Shown piece by piece: positions 1 through 4,847 of a stretch of DNA of 7,157 nt. A program made the position numbers and the translations under genes. The number at the start of each line of letters is the position of its first letter. Within the stretch, counting starts at the first letter, position 1. Origin of the DNA: Bacteroidota bacterium (GTDB taxonomy: Bacteria; Bacteroidota; Bacteroidia; NS11-12g; UBA9320). The DNA lies in contig DNHN01000332.1 in the NCBI GenBank assembly GCA_003485825.1, forward strand, positions 1-7,157, in the 5' to 3' direction. A model generated the notes under the pieces. The model was not told the DNA's origin and did not search any database. It saw nothing but the letters and a program-made list of their open reading frames with translations.

Positions 1-700
1 CTGCAGTTGGGTAGCGAATTAGGTTTGAGGTTGCAGGGGTATCAGCTAACACATAAAGTGGATACTCTGTTACCATTCGTTCGTCCATTTCGTAATAAGC
101 CATTTTAGTATTGCTTGGTGATGGGAATAACCCATTGGTAATCCCAAATTCTGAACGATGTACCGTTTTACCGATGACTATACCCTCTGTAGATGAAGAA
201 ATCTCATTACTTTTATTCTCTCTAGAATAGCCAAAACCCTTTTCTGTTTCTCCATAAATCCCCAATCCGTCATTAAAGTACTGTACACTAGAGATATTTA
301 CTTCATTTTCATAAGCGAGTAATCGAGTTGTTCCCTCTTCTTTATTGTAGGCATACCCTTTATCACCGCTCATAAATTGAAACTCATTATCATTGATCCA
401 ATTCGCTCGAGGTAGACGTCCTAATTTCGAATCTTCTGGAAGTGTCTTATTAATATCATCTAATGTGATAGTTATGTTTCTTCCCTTAGTTAACGCTATT
501 TGCTGTACTTCTATCAAATTTCCTTCTGGAGTTAATCTCACTTGAGAAAACCATTCTCCACCCGGCAACCACTGCAGATCGTATAGACCTTTTGGATAAA
601 GATGGTAACCTGTGATGGCGTCTTGGATAGTAAGCAGTTTGTCTTGTGCAAAGCCGAAAACTGAAAAGGCTACAAATAGAAATACACTAATTTTTCTCAT
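1..700 (-). CDS. S9B dipeptidyl peptidase IV-like, N-terminal part (3' end outside window)
   Basis: The frame is open from ATG at 698-700 to the window edge and gives 233 residues. Residues 1-18 are a signal peptide (basic R2-K3, hydrophobic core, cut likely after FGFA before Q19), so the enzyme is exported to the periplasm or outer surface. The rest fits the N-terminal beta-propeller of prolyl-oligopeptidase-family DPP IV. The segment HRSEFGI (181-187), then a PSPSNTKMAYYEMDE-like strand (193-207) and MVTEYPL (209-215), is the recognisable family block; bacterial relatives have a similar HRNEFGI and YRMDES...YPL arrangement. E184 lies where the family's substrate N-terminus-binding Glu motif is expected (inference). 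Known family role: removal of Xaa-Pro dipeptides from peptide N-termini. The catalytic Ser-Asp-His domain lies outside the window, so activity cannot be judged. It appears to be a single gene with its own promoter region. Confidence 0.82.
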   Translation of the reverse strand, partial: MRKISVFLFVAFSVFGFAQDKLLTIQDAITGYHLYPKGLYDLQWLPGGEWFSQVRLTPEGNLIEVQQIALTKGRNITITLDDINKTLPEDSKLGRLPRANWINDNEFQFMSGDKGYAYNKEEGTTRLLAYENEVNISSVQYFNDGLGIYGETEKGFGYSRENKSNEISSSTEGIVIGKTVHRSEFGITNGLFPSPSNTKMAYYEMDERMVTEYPLYVLADTPATSNLIRYPTA

Positions 701-706
701 ACTGAG

Positions 707-733
707 CAAATATGCAGAATAATTGCACGTCAA
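707..733 (-). promoter_or_regulatory. Candidate Bacteroidota promoter of the DPP IV gene
   Basis: On the minus strand CATATTTG (707-714) matches TAnnTTTG except at its first base. A TTG lies 16 nt upstream (731-733), inside the proximal 13-mer repeat. Transcription would begin roughly at the ATG, implying a leaderless or nearly leaderless mRNA. The spacing is slightly short for the consensus, so this is tentative. Confidence 0.3.
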
Positions 734-783
734 TATAAGAAGTATGATAAAACGGGGATAAAGTTTGATGATTGTACGTCAAT
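722..783. repeat. Twin 13-bp direct repeat upstream of the DPP IV gene
   Basis: ATTGCACGTCAAT at 722-734 and ATTGTACGTCAAT at 771-783 differ at one base, and their starts are 49 bp apart. Each has ATTG/CAAT ends in inverted orientation around an ACGT core, as a dimeric regulator site would. Similarity continues a few bases further (AGAAG-like). They sit 22-83 bp upstream of the peptidase start, so a pair of operator sites is a reasonable but untested reading. Confidence 0.45.
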
Positions 784-875
784 GCGAAGAATTAGACAAG
801 AATAACTAGCTGTGAGTATTGCGGGAACCTACCAAAGAGACTATTTATTATGAAATTAAGTCAGTAGTGGCATGT

Positions 876-889
876 TTTAAACGTTTAAA
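876..889. repeat. Perfect 14-bp palindrome TTTAAACGTTTAAA
   Basis: TTTAAACGTTTAAA is fully self-complementary. It lies about 175 bp upstream of the DPP IV gene and 140 bp past the end of the 4-helix membrane gene. There is no T-tract suited to a terminator. It may be a protein site or chance in AT-rich DNA. Confidence 0.4.
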
Positions 890-998
890 CCTGAACGGGT
901 ATCCAGTTTCCATGGATATACTGTATCGCCTCAGGAGTCAATACCCTAACGTTAATCCCATCTTGTGTACATAGTTCTTTATTAGAGCCGCCCAACAA

Positions 999-1018
999 AC
1001 TAGCTACTTCCAGCTAGT
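999..1018 (-). terminator. Weak hairpin after the 4-helix membrane gene
   Basis: ACTAGCT (999-1005) and AGCTAGT (1012-1018) form a perfect 7-bp stem with a 6-nt loop, starting 7 nt past the stop at 1026-1028. On the minus strand it is followed only by TTGTTG, a poor U-tract. It may be an inefficient terminator or an mRNA 3'-end stabiliser. Confidence 0.35.
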
Positions 1019-1025
1019 ATTATGT

Positions 1026-1418
1026 TCACAGATCGTATACACTATGTTCTTGTTCTTCTCGTACTTCTTCTTCTTTTCTGAAAGTTAGGTGCCAAAAATA
1101 GATAGCTAAACCAGCTGATCCAGTAAACCCTATGAACGTGGCGATACCTTCGAATAAACCATCTAACCGAAAAATACCAATATCAGTATTGAGAGCTATA
1201 ATGACCAATATACAAGTGCTTATTAATAAATGATATCTATAAATGCTCTTTTTACCATGAATGATAACGTCTATGAGGGATCCGAGATACTGCGTAATTC
1301 CTAAGGGTAAAGCCAAAAATAAGATCCAAATAAACAGAGGTTCGAATATGCTTGCAATTAGCACTATTGCTAAGCTTATTAAAATAAAATATTGAATGTA
1401 TTTATTGATTTTTTTCAT
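1026..1418 (-). CDS. Small four-helix membrane protein of unknown function
   Basis: The product has 130 residues and starts at ATG 1416-1418. I do not recognise a named family. Hydrophobic segments lie at about 10-25, 28-52, 62-78 and 92-111, so four membrane helices are likely. The N-terminus is basic (MKKINK), and the tail after residue 113 is short and strongly charged, mostly acidic (RKEEEVREEQE). There is no signal peptide with a cleavage site, no catalytic motif and no cysteine pattern. It is the last gene of the minus-strand cluster, 58 bp after the longer paralogous membrane protein, but a strong terminator-like hairpin sits in that gap 17 nt before its start. Its expression may therefore depend on read-through or a separate promoter. 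Its acidic tail contrasts with the basic tail of the preceding membrane protein; any interaction is speculation. Confidence 0.75.
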   Translation of the reverse strand: MKKINKYIQYFILISLAIVLIASIFEPLFIWILFLALPLGITQYLGSLIDVIIHGKKSIYRYHLLISTCILVIIALNTDIGIFRLDGLFEGIATFIGFTGSAGLAIYFWHLTFRKEEEVREEQEHSVYDL

Positions 1419-1421
1419 TGT

Positions 1422-1456
1422 AATAAAGAATAAAAGCGGCGAACACTGCCCGCCGC
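1422..1456 (-). terminator. Rho-independent terminator or attenuator between two membrane-protein genes
   Basis: On the minus strand, GCGGCG and CGCCGC (1451-1456 and 1436-1441) form an all-GC 6-bp stem with a 9-nt loop, followed at once by TTTTATTCTTTATT (1422-1435). It begins 20 nt after the stop at 1477-1479 and ends a few bases before the ATG at 1418. The GC-rich stem stands out in AT-rich DNA. It should stop or reduce transcription into the 4-helix gene. Confidence 0.75.
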
Positions 1457-1476
1457 AAGGCTTACAAATTTAGGGT

Positions 1477-1929
1477 TTAGATTTCTTGCATTCTCTGTAG
1501 TTCCTCTTTTCTAGCTCTGCCTTCAGCACTTTTCTTTTTGCCTCTAAAGAGCATAAACATAAGGAAGAAGACCATAAGGCCCAGCACTACGGCAAGCATT
1601 CCAATTTTGCTACTCAGTGTCTCAAAAAGCTCCTGCATTCCATAGCTTAATTCCTCAGTGCTTACTCTCACGCCTTCTACAAACTCATTTTTATACGTTA
1701 TGAACTGACTTTTATTGATTTTCATTCTGAACAGTGCAAATCCTAAGCTCAGTAAATAGAAACCCGTTTCAAAGAGTCTATTCGTACTATTAGCTATCTC
1801 TTGCCTGCCGCTAAAGATGTCAAGCATAAATATTTTACTGTTTTTGAAAAAGATGCGTGCTACAATAAACGTAAGTAGAATGGCGATAGGTAAGTACGCG
1901 ATGTAGGTTTTTACGATTAACTCTGTCAT
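1477..1929 (-). CDS. Membrane protein of unknown function, longer paralogue of the upstream gene's product
   Basis: The product has 150 residues with ATG at 1927-1929. Three hydrophobic helices are visible at about 8-28, 53-67 and 109-128, followed by a basic tail (RGKKK, then a K/R/E-rich end). It aligns along its length with the 120-residue product of the gene 12 bp upstream. Shared positions are D37-x-F39, N50, TG (55-56), YL (58-59), G63, the block E103-x-LS-x-K-x-G110, and LG (116-117). It differs by an insert of about 20 residues around 70-95 and the charged C-terminus. I recall similar small membrane proteins annotated as hypothetical in several bacterial phyla, but none with a known role. 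No enzyme motif is visible. The order and spacing indicate co-transcription with the upstream paralogue and perhaps with the GbsR-type regulator, and a terminator follows the gene. Confidence 0.8.
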   Translation of the reverse strand: MTELIVKTYIAYLPIAILLTFIVARIFFKNSKIFMLDIFSGRQEIANSTNRLFETGFYLLSLGFALFRMKINKSQFITYKNEFVEGVRVSTEELSYGMQELFETLSSKIGMLAVVLGLMVFFLMFMLFRGKKKSAEGRARKEELQRMQEI

Positions 1930-1941
1930 GATGTTTGATTT

Positions 1942-2304
1942 TTAAGTGTTTATAAAATTAATTATTGATTGTTTTCTTTTGCTTAGCACATGTAGCACAA
2001 TGATATTATTGAAGTGTAATATGCCTAATATCAGTACGATAGTACCTACTTTTCTACTCAGCTCTTCGATAGCAAGTACCACAGTCTCCACCGCTCCAAA
2101 CTGTGAAACGGTGATAGCGATATAGCCAATATTCACAAGGTAGTAACCGGTGAGAAGTAGGTTATTTACTGTTTTTGAAAACTCCTCGTTATCGAATAGG
2201 TCAAGGATGAGATAGTATCCATTTCGGTGAAGGTCCTTACCTACTTGAATAGTGATGAGCCCTGCTATGCATAGGTATATGGTGTAAACAAATAACGTAT
2301 CCAT
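1942..2304 (-). CDS. Small three-helix membrane protein of unknown function, shorter paralogue
   Basis: The product has 120 residues with ATG at 2302-2304 and no Shine-Dalgarno sequence. Helices are likely at about 4-21, 48-67 and 86-107. Between helices 1 and 2 is a polar stretch with NG (28-29), D35-x-F37 and N47. Helix 2 opens with TGYYL (52-56) and has G60. A short helix with ELSRK (81-85) leads into helix 3, which carries LG (93-94) and H97-F98. The same landmarks occur in the next gene downstream, so the two arose by duplication or share a family. The gene lies 53 bp after the GbsR/MarR-type regulator gene. In that gap is an 18-bp palindrome closely resembling the one in the regulator's own promoter, which suggests direct control by that regulator. 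The function is unknown; a role in envelope or membrane stress is only a guess. Confidence 0.8.
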   Translation of the reverse strand: MDTLFVYTIYLCIAGLITIQVGKDLHRNGYYLILDLFDNEEFSKTVNNLLLTGYYLVNIGYIAITVSQFGAVETVVLAIEELSRKVGTIVLILGILHFNNIIVLHVLSKRKQSIINFINT

Positions 2305-2320
2305 ATTTTTATTATTATAT

Positions 2321-2338
2321 TTTCAATATTTAATGAAA
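2321..2338. promoter_or_regulatory. Putative GbsR/MarR operator, site 2
   Basis: TTTCAATATTTAATGAAA matches its own reverse complement at 14 of 18 positions, with TTTCA/TGAAA ends. Its first 12 bases are identical to site 1 (2891-2908). It lies 16 bp upstream of the ATG of the three-helix membrane gene. No clear TAnnTTTG promoter is visible around it, so it could block an unrecognised promoter or act as an auxiliary site. Confidence 0.6.
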
Positions 2339-2357
2339 CTTTAATTCAAAAAAAAGG

Positions 2358-2855
2358 TCATACTAATTTGAGTAATACCTTGTAAAACCAATTCTCATCG
2401 GACTTTTCAAACTTTTCTAACATCTTATCTACTTTTAGGGCAAAATCTTCAATATCATTTACTCTATTCAGCAACTCTTCATTTTCCCTATTTACTTCAG
2501 TCCCTCCTTTCAATTCTACAAGTGCCGCTATAACCGGCTCCAATTCGCGTTTCCGTCTTTGCTTTGCTATTTGTCTGGCCACTACCCATATATCTTTCTT
2601 AGCACTGTAGAAATCCTTTCTGTCCCCAGATATCATTTCTTTACTGGCTAGCCCCCACTCTACCAAAGCACGTACATTCATATTGGTATTGCCCCTGCTA
2701 ATCTGCAGAGTATCCATCATTTGCTCGGTACTCATTGGTTTCTCTGAAATCATCAAAAGAGCGTGCAATTGTGCCATCGTTTTATTGATACCCCAATTGG
2801 TTCCTAAAGTTCCCCAGGTATGCACAAATTTTTGTTGTTGCTCGTTTAGTTTCAT
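2358..2855 (-). CDS. GbsR/MarR-family winged-helix transcriptional regulator
   Basis: The product has 165 residues with ATG at 2853-2855. The N-terminus carries the family signature F-x3-WG-x-LG-x-NWGIN (10-24) followed by MAQLHALL (27-34). A winged helix spans roughly 27-86: helix STEQMMDTL (42-50), a recognition helix starting ISRGN (52-56) and running through RALVEWGL (62-69), and a wing with GDRKDFY (77-83). DIW and basic RRKRELEP follow, then a helical, charged C-terminus that probably provides the dimer interface. This matches the GbsR-like branch of MarR (COG1510 type). The best-known members control glycine-betaine/choline uptake and synthesis in Bacillus, but no such genes are nearby, so the ligand here is unknown. 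Two near-identical palindromes, one over this gene's promoter and one before the next gene, suggest autorepression and control of the downstream membrane proteins. Confidence 0.9.
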   Translation of the reverse strand: MKLNEQQQKFVHTWGTLGTNWGINKTMAQLHALLMISEKPMSTEQMMDTLQISRGNTNMNVRALVEWGLASKEMISGDRKDFYSAKKDIWVVARQIAKQRRKRELEPVIAALVELKGGTEVNRENEELLNRVNDIEDFALKVDKMLEKFEKSDENWFYKVLLKLV

Positions 2856-2867
2856 TGATTCTTAGTC

Positions 2868-2896
2868 CAAAGGTAATAAAAGTTTTGTACTTTCAA
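2868..2896 (-). promoter_or_regulatory. Bacteroidota-type promoter of the GbsR/MarR gene
   Basis: On the minus strand TACCTTTG (2868-2875) is a perfect TAnnTTTG -7 element. A TTG at 2894-2896 lies 18 nt upstream, within the known spacing for the -33 element. The TTG is inside the operator palindrome 2891-2908. Only 12 nt separate the -7 element from the ATG, so the mRNA leader would be about 5-8 nt. Confidence 0.65.
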
Positions 2897-2908
2897 TATT
2901 TATCGAAA
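2891..2908. promoter_or_regulatory. Putative GbsR/MarR operator, site 1 (autoregulatory)
   Basis: TTTCAATATTTATCGAAA matches its reverse complement at 14 of 18 positions, with TTTC/GAAA ends and a central ATA..TAT. It overlaps the -33 element of the regulator's own promoter, a position suited to repression. The first 12 bases equal those of site 2 at 2321-2338. Assignment to this regulator is inferred from position and the repeat. Confidence 0.6.
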
Positions 2909-2971
2909 ATTAAATATGTTTTTTTTATATCGTTTACTATGTCATACTGTAACACAAAACCATTAATGTAT

Positions 2972-2979
2972 TATCTTTG
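2972..2979 (+). promoter_or_regulatory. Promoter -7 element of the cold-shock gene
   Basis: TATCTTTG is an exact TAnnTTTG match 31 nt before the ATG at 3011, giving a leader of about 25 nt. The -33 region shows only a weak CTG near 2947-2949. The promoter is divergent from that of the GbsR/MarR gene. Confidence 0.55.
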
Positions 2980-3010
2980 TTCTCAGTAAAATAATACAGA
3001 ACAATAATTA

Positions 3011-3460
3011 ATGTCAAAATCACAAGAAACTTATTCCAAAAAAGAAAAGGAAAAAAAACGTAAAAAGAAGAAGAAAGAGAAGGAAGAGAAACGTCTAGAA
3101 CGCAAAGCTAATTCTACTGCAGGAACACTAGACAACATGATGGCTTATATAGATGAGCACGGTAATATCTCAGACACTCCACCAGACCCAGATGCTAAAA
3201 TTGAATTTGACTTAGACGACATTGTAACCAGTGTTCCTAAGCAAGAAGAGTTTGACATGGAAGCTACTCGTGAGGGTAAGATAGATTTCTTCAATACGGA
3301 AAAAGGTTTCGGTTTCATAAAAGAAATAGGTACAGGCGAGAGCTACTTCGTGCACTACAAGGGACTAATAGATGACGTTATAGAAGGCAATAAAGTAAGT
3401 TTCGAACTTGAAAAAGGAATGAAAGGGTTAAATGCTATAAATGTGAAGAAGATTCAGTAA
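3011..3460 (+). CDS. Cold-shock-domain protein with lysine-rich N-terminal tail
   Basis: The product has 149 residues with ATG at 3011-3013. Residues 10-32 are almost all Lys, Glu and Arg (KKEKEKKRKKKKKEKEEKR), a likely disordered, nucleic-acid-binding or helical tail. Residues 40-85 form an acidic linker. Residues 87-149 are a single CspA-type OB fold: GKIDFFN (89-95, where CspA has GxVKWFN), RNP1 KGFGFI (98-103) and RNP2 YFVHY (112-116). The family binds single-stranded RNA/DNA and acts as an RNA chaperone in the cytoplasm. This long Lys-rich form is about twice the size of E. coli CspA and is familiar from Bacteroidota. The 5' UTR is short (about 25 nt), unlike the long thermosensing leader of E. 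coli cspA. The gene has its own promoter and a strong terminator, so it is monocistronic. An A8 run at 3051-3058 lies in the Lys-rich part. Confidence 0.9.
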   Translation: MSKSQETYSKKEKEKKRKKKKKEKEEKRLERKANSTAGTLDNMMAYIDEHGNISDTPPDPDAKIEFDLDDIVTSVPKQEEFDMEATREGKIDFFNTEKGFGFIKEIGTGESYFVHYKGLIDDVIEGNKVSFELEKGMKGLNAINVKKIQ

Positions 3461-3482
3461 GCATTAGCATACCAAAATATAG

Positions 3483-3516
3483 AAGCTCCAATCACTTTAG
3501 TGGTTGGAGCTTTTTT
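3483..3516 (+). terminator. Strong rho-independent terminator of the cold-shock gene
   Basis: AAGCTCCAATCAC (3483-3495) pairs with GTGGTTGGAGCTT (3500-3512) in a 13-bp stem with one G-T wobble and a TTTA loop. It is followed by T's to 3516. It starts 23 nt after the stop codon. Confidence 0.92.
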
Positions 3517-3839
3517 ATGTGAAAACTTACAGTCTAGTTTTAGATGCCAACTCCCTACTCCTATTGTAGTTCTTAAGGTGTCAAACTCAAGTAAGTCTAT
3601 CCATGCATTTGACTCATCCTCATCTATACAATTCAATCTTATTTAAATCGTACACATTGACCATAATCCTCTATAAACTAAACCAATACGACCACTCGGA
3701 AGATTAGGTCCATCTTATAACTGTAAGTTATTTAAAAATCGGATTACTTTACATAATACTACGACAGCTGAACAGAATTAGATTTTTCCAAAAAAACAAT
3801 CACCTATATCTACACATTTAGCGCACCTAAACGAATTCC
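3517..3839. other. Intergenic region with no recognisable gene
   Basis: These 323 bp lie between two convergent terminators. Neither strand has an ATG-started frame of useful length or a match to a known RNA. A small hairpin, ATAACT-GTA-AGTTAT (3717-3731), followed by TTTAAAAA, is the only structure seen. The sequence is AT-rich and rich in stops, consistent with plain spacer or decayed DNA. Confidence 0.55.
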
Positions 3840-3873
3840 AAAAAAAAGACACCTCTCAAATGAAAGGTGTCTT
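3840..3873 (-). terminator. Rho-independent terminator of the par-DUF5683-hbd operon
   Basis: On the minus strand AAGACACCT and AGGTGTCTT (3865-3873 and 3846-3854) form a 9-bp stem with a 10-nt loop. A run of T's (complement of A's at 3840-3847) overlaps the base of the stem and continues past it. It begins 50 nt after the dehydrogenase stop, the first terminator met after parA. Confidence 0.88.
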
Positions 3874-3923
3874 ACTATGTCTAAAGAGCAGCATAGCTAC
3901 TCACTATAATATTTGATTACGGA

Positions 3924-4811
3924 CTAAACAAAACTCTTACTCACTACCAATTCCTTAGTACCGTGCGTCCAAGAGTAGAATCCTTCTCCAGATTTGATTC
4001 CTTTTTTGCCTGCATTTACCATATTCACAAGTAGTGGACAAGGTGCATACTTTGGATTACCAAAACCATCATGAAGCACGTTCAGTATAGCTAGACATAC
4101 ATCTAGCCCTATGAAATCTGCTAGTTGTAGCGGCCCCATCGGATGAGCCATCCCGAGCTTCATTACCGTATCTATGTTACTCACCTCTCCTACTCCCTCA
4201 TGCAGCGTCCAGATAGCCTCGTTGATCATTGGCATTAAGATTCGATTGGCTATAAAACCGGGGTAGTCATTTGCCATCGCAGGAATCTTGCCAATTTTCT
4301 GACTGAGTTCATCTATAGTAGCAGTCACTTCTTTTGAAGTATTGTAACCATTGATGATTTCTACAAGCTTCATCACTGGAACAGGATTCATAAAATGCAT
4401 ACCAATCACCTTATCCGGTCTTCCTGTTTGCGCAGCCAACTCTGTGATGCTGATAGAAGAAGTATTTGATGCTAAGATACATCCTGCAGGTGCGTGAGTA
4501 TCCATATCTTTAAATATCTTAAACTTAAGTTCTTTATTCTCAGTAGCTGCTTCTACTACTAGATCTGCAGATTTCACGCCTTCAGCTAATGTCGTAAAAG
4601 TAGTAATATTAGCTAGTGTAGCTGCCTTATCTGCTTCAGATATTCTCTCCTTTGCCACCATACGGTCTAGGTTTTTAGCTATGGTAGCTAATGCCTTATC
4701 CAATGCTTGTTGGCTAATGTCTACAAGTGCTACATGGTAGCCATTCTGGGCAAATACGTGGGCTATTCCATTGCCCATAGTTCCTGATCCTATTACTGAT
4801 ATATGTTGCAT
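3924..4811 (-). CDS. hbd: 3-hydroxybutyryl-CoA dehydrogenase (3-hydroxyacyl-CoA dehydrogenase family)
   Basis: The product has 295 residues, the normal length for the free-standing bacterial enzyme; ATG at 4809-4811. Residues 4-31 form the Rossmann NAD-binding start with GSGTMG (8-13) and the acidic D31 that favours NAD. SNTSS (115-119), HFMNPVPVMKLVEII (139-153) and PGFIANRI (184-191) carry the residues equivalent to the family's Ser118, catalytic His139, Glu151 and Asn189, so the active site looks complete. The C-terminal helical domain includes HPMGPLQLADFIGLD and ends with the KSGEGFY motif. It should interconvert 3-hydroxyacyl-CoA (probably C4) and acetoacetyl-CoA with NAD(P)H in the cytoplasm, in fatty-acid or butanoate metabolism; a PaaH-like role in phenylacetate degradation cannot be excluded. 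It follows the DUF5683 gene by 36 bp, an unusual place since no other beta-oxidation gene is in the window. Confidence 0.93.
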   Translation of the reverse strand: MQHISVIGSGTMGNGIAHVFAQNGYHVALVDISQQALDKALATIAKNLDRMVAKERISEADKAATLANITTFTTLAEGVKSADLVVEAATENKELKFKIFKDMDTHAPAGCILASNTSSISITELAAQTGRPDKVIGMHFMNPVPVMKLVEIINGYNTSKEVTATIDELSQKIGKIPAMANDYPGFIANRILMPMINEAIWTLHEGVGEVSNIDTVMKLGMAHPMGPLQLADFIGLDVCLAILNVLHDGFGNPKYAPCPLLVNMVNAGKKGIKSGEGFYSWTHGTKELVVSKSFV

Positions 4812-4834
4812 ACTTTAAATTGTTTATTGTTCTG

Positions 4835-4842
4835 CGAAGGTA
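4835..4842 (-). promoter_or_regulatory. Possible internal promoter element before hbd
   Basis: TACCTTCG on the minus strand differs from TAnnTTTG at one defined base and lies in the 36-bp gap after the DUF5683 stop, 23 nt before the hbd ATG. No good TTG is seen at the expected distance. If active, it would let the dehydrogenase be made apart from the par genes. Confidence 0.25.
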
Positions 4843-4847
4843 TAATT

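Larger units (their letters stand above)
701..1025. other. Intergenic region without a convincing gene
   Basis: This 325-bp gap separates two minus-strand genes. It holds the DPP IV upstream region with its twin repeats, a 14-bp palindrome and a hairpin after the 4-helix membrane gene. A minus-strand frame (885-1013, 42 residues) is open and protein-like in composition but has no ATG and follows three in-frame stops, so it is not called as a gene. Confidence 0.6.

Noticed and set aside
1..6. CTGCAG (PstI site) exactly at the left edge
   Set aside because: It could hint at a cloning boundary, but a six-base match at an edge is not evidence, and the peptidase reading frame continues to it.
912..974. 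Plus-strand 20-codon ATG frame in the 701-1025 gap
   Set aside because: Too short, with no promoter or ribosome-binding evidence.
2683..2865. Plus-strand 60-codon frame
   Set aside because: It is antisense to the well-supported GbsR/MarR gene; a shadow frame.
3454..3636. Minus-strand 60-codon frame overlapping the end of the cold-shock gene
   Set aside because: It has only a TTG start, runs straight through the strong terminator hairpin at 3483-3516 and into a real gene's end, and has no recognisable domain.
3874..3923. CTATG...CATAG inverted repeat near 3875-3897
   Set aside because: A 5-bp stem with a long loop, weaker than the neighbouring terminator; probably chance.
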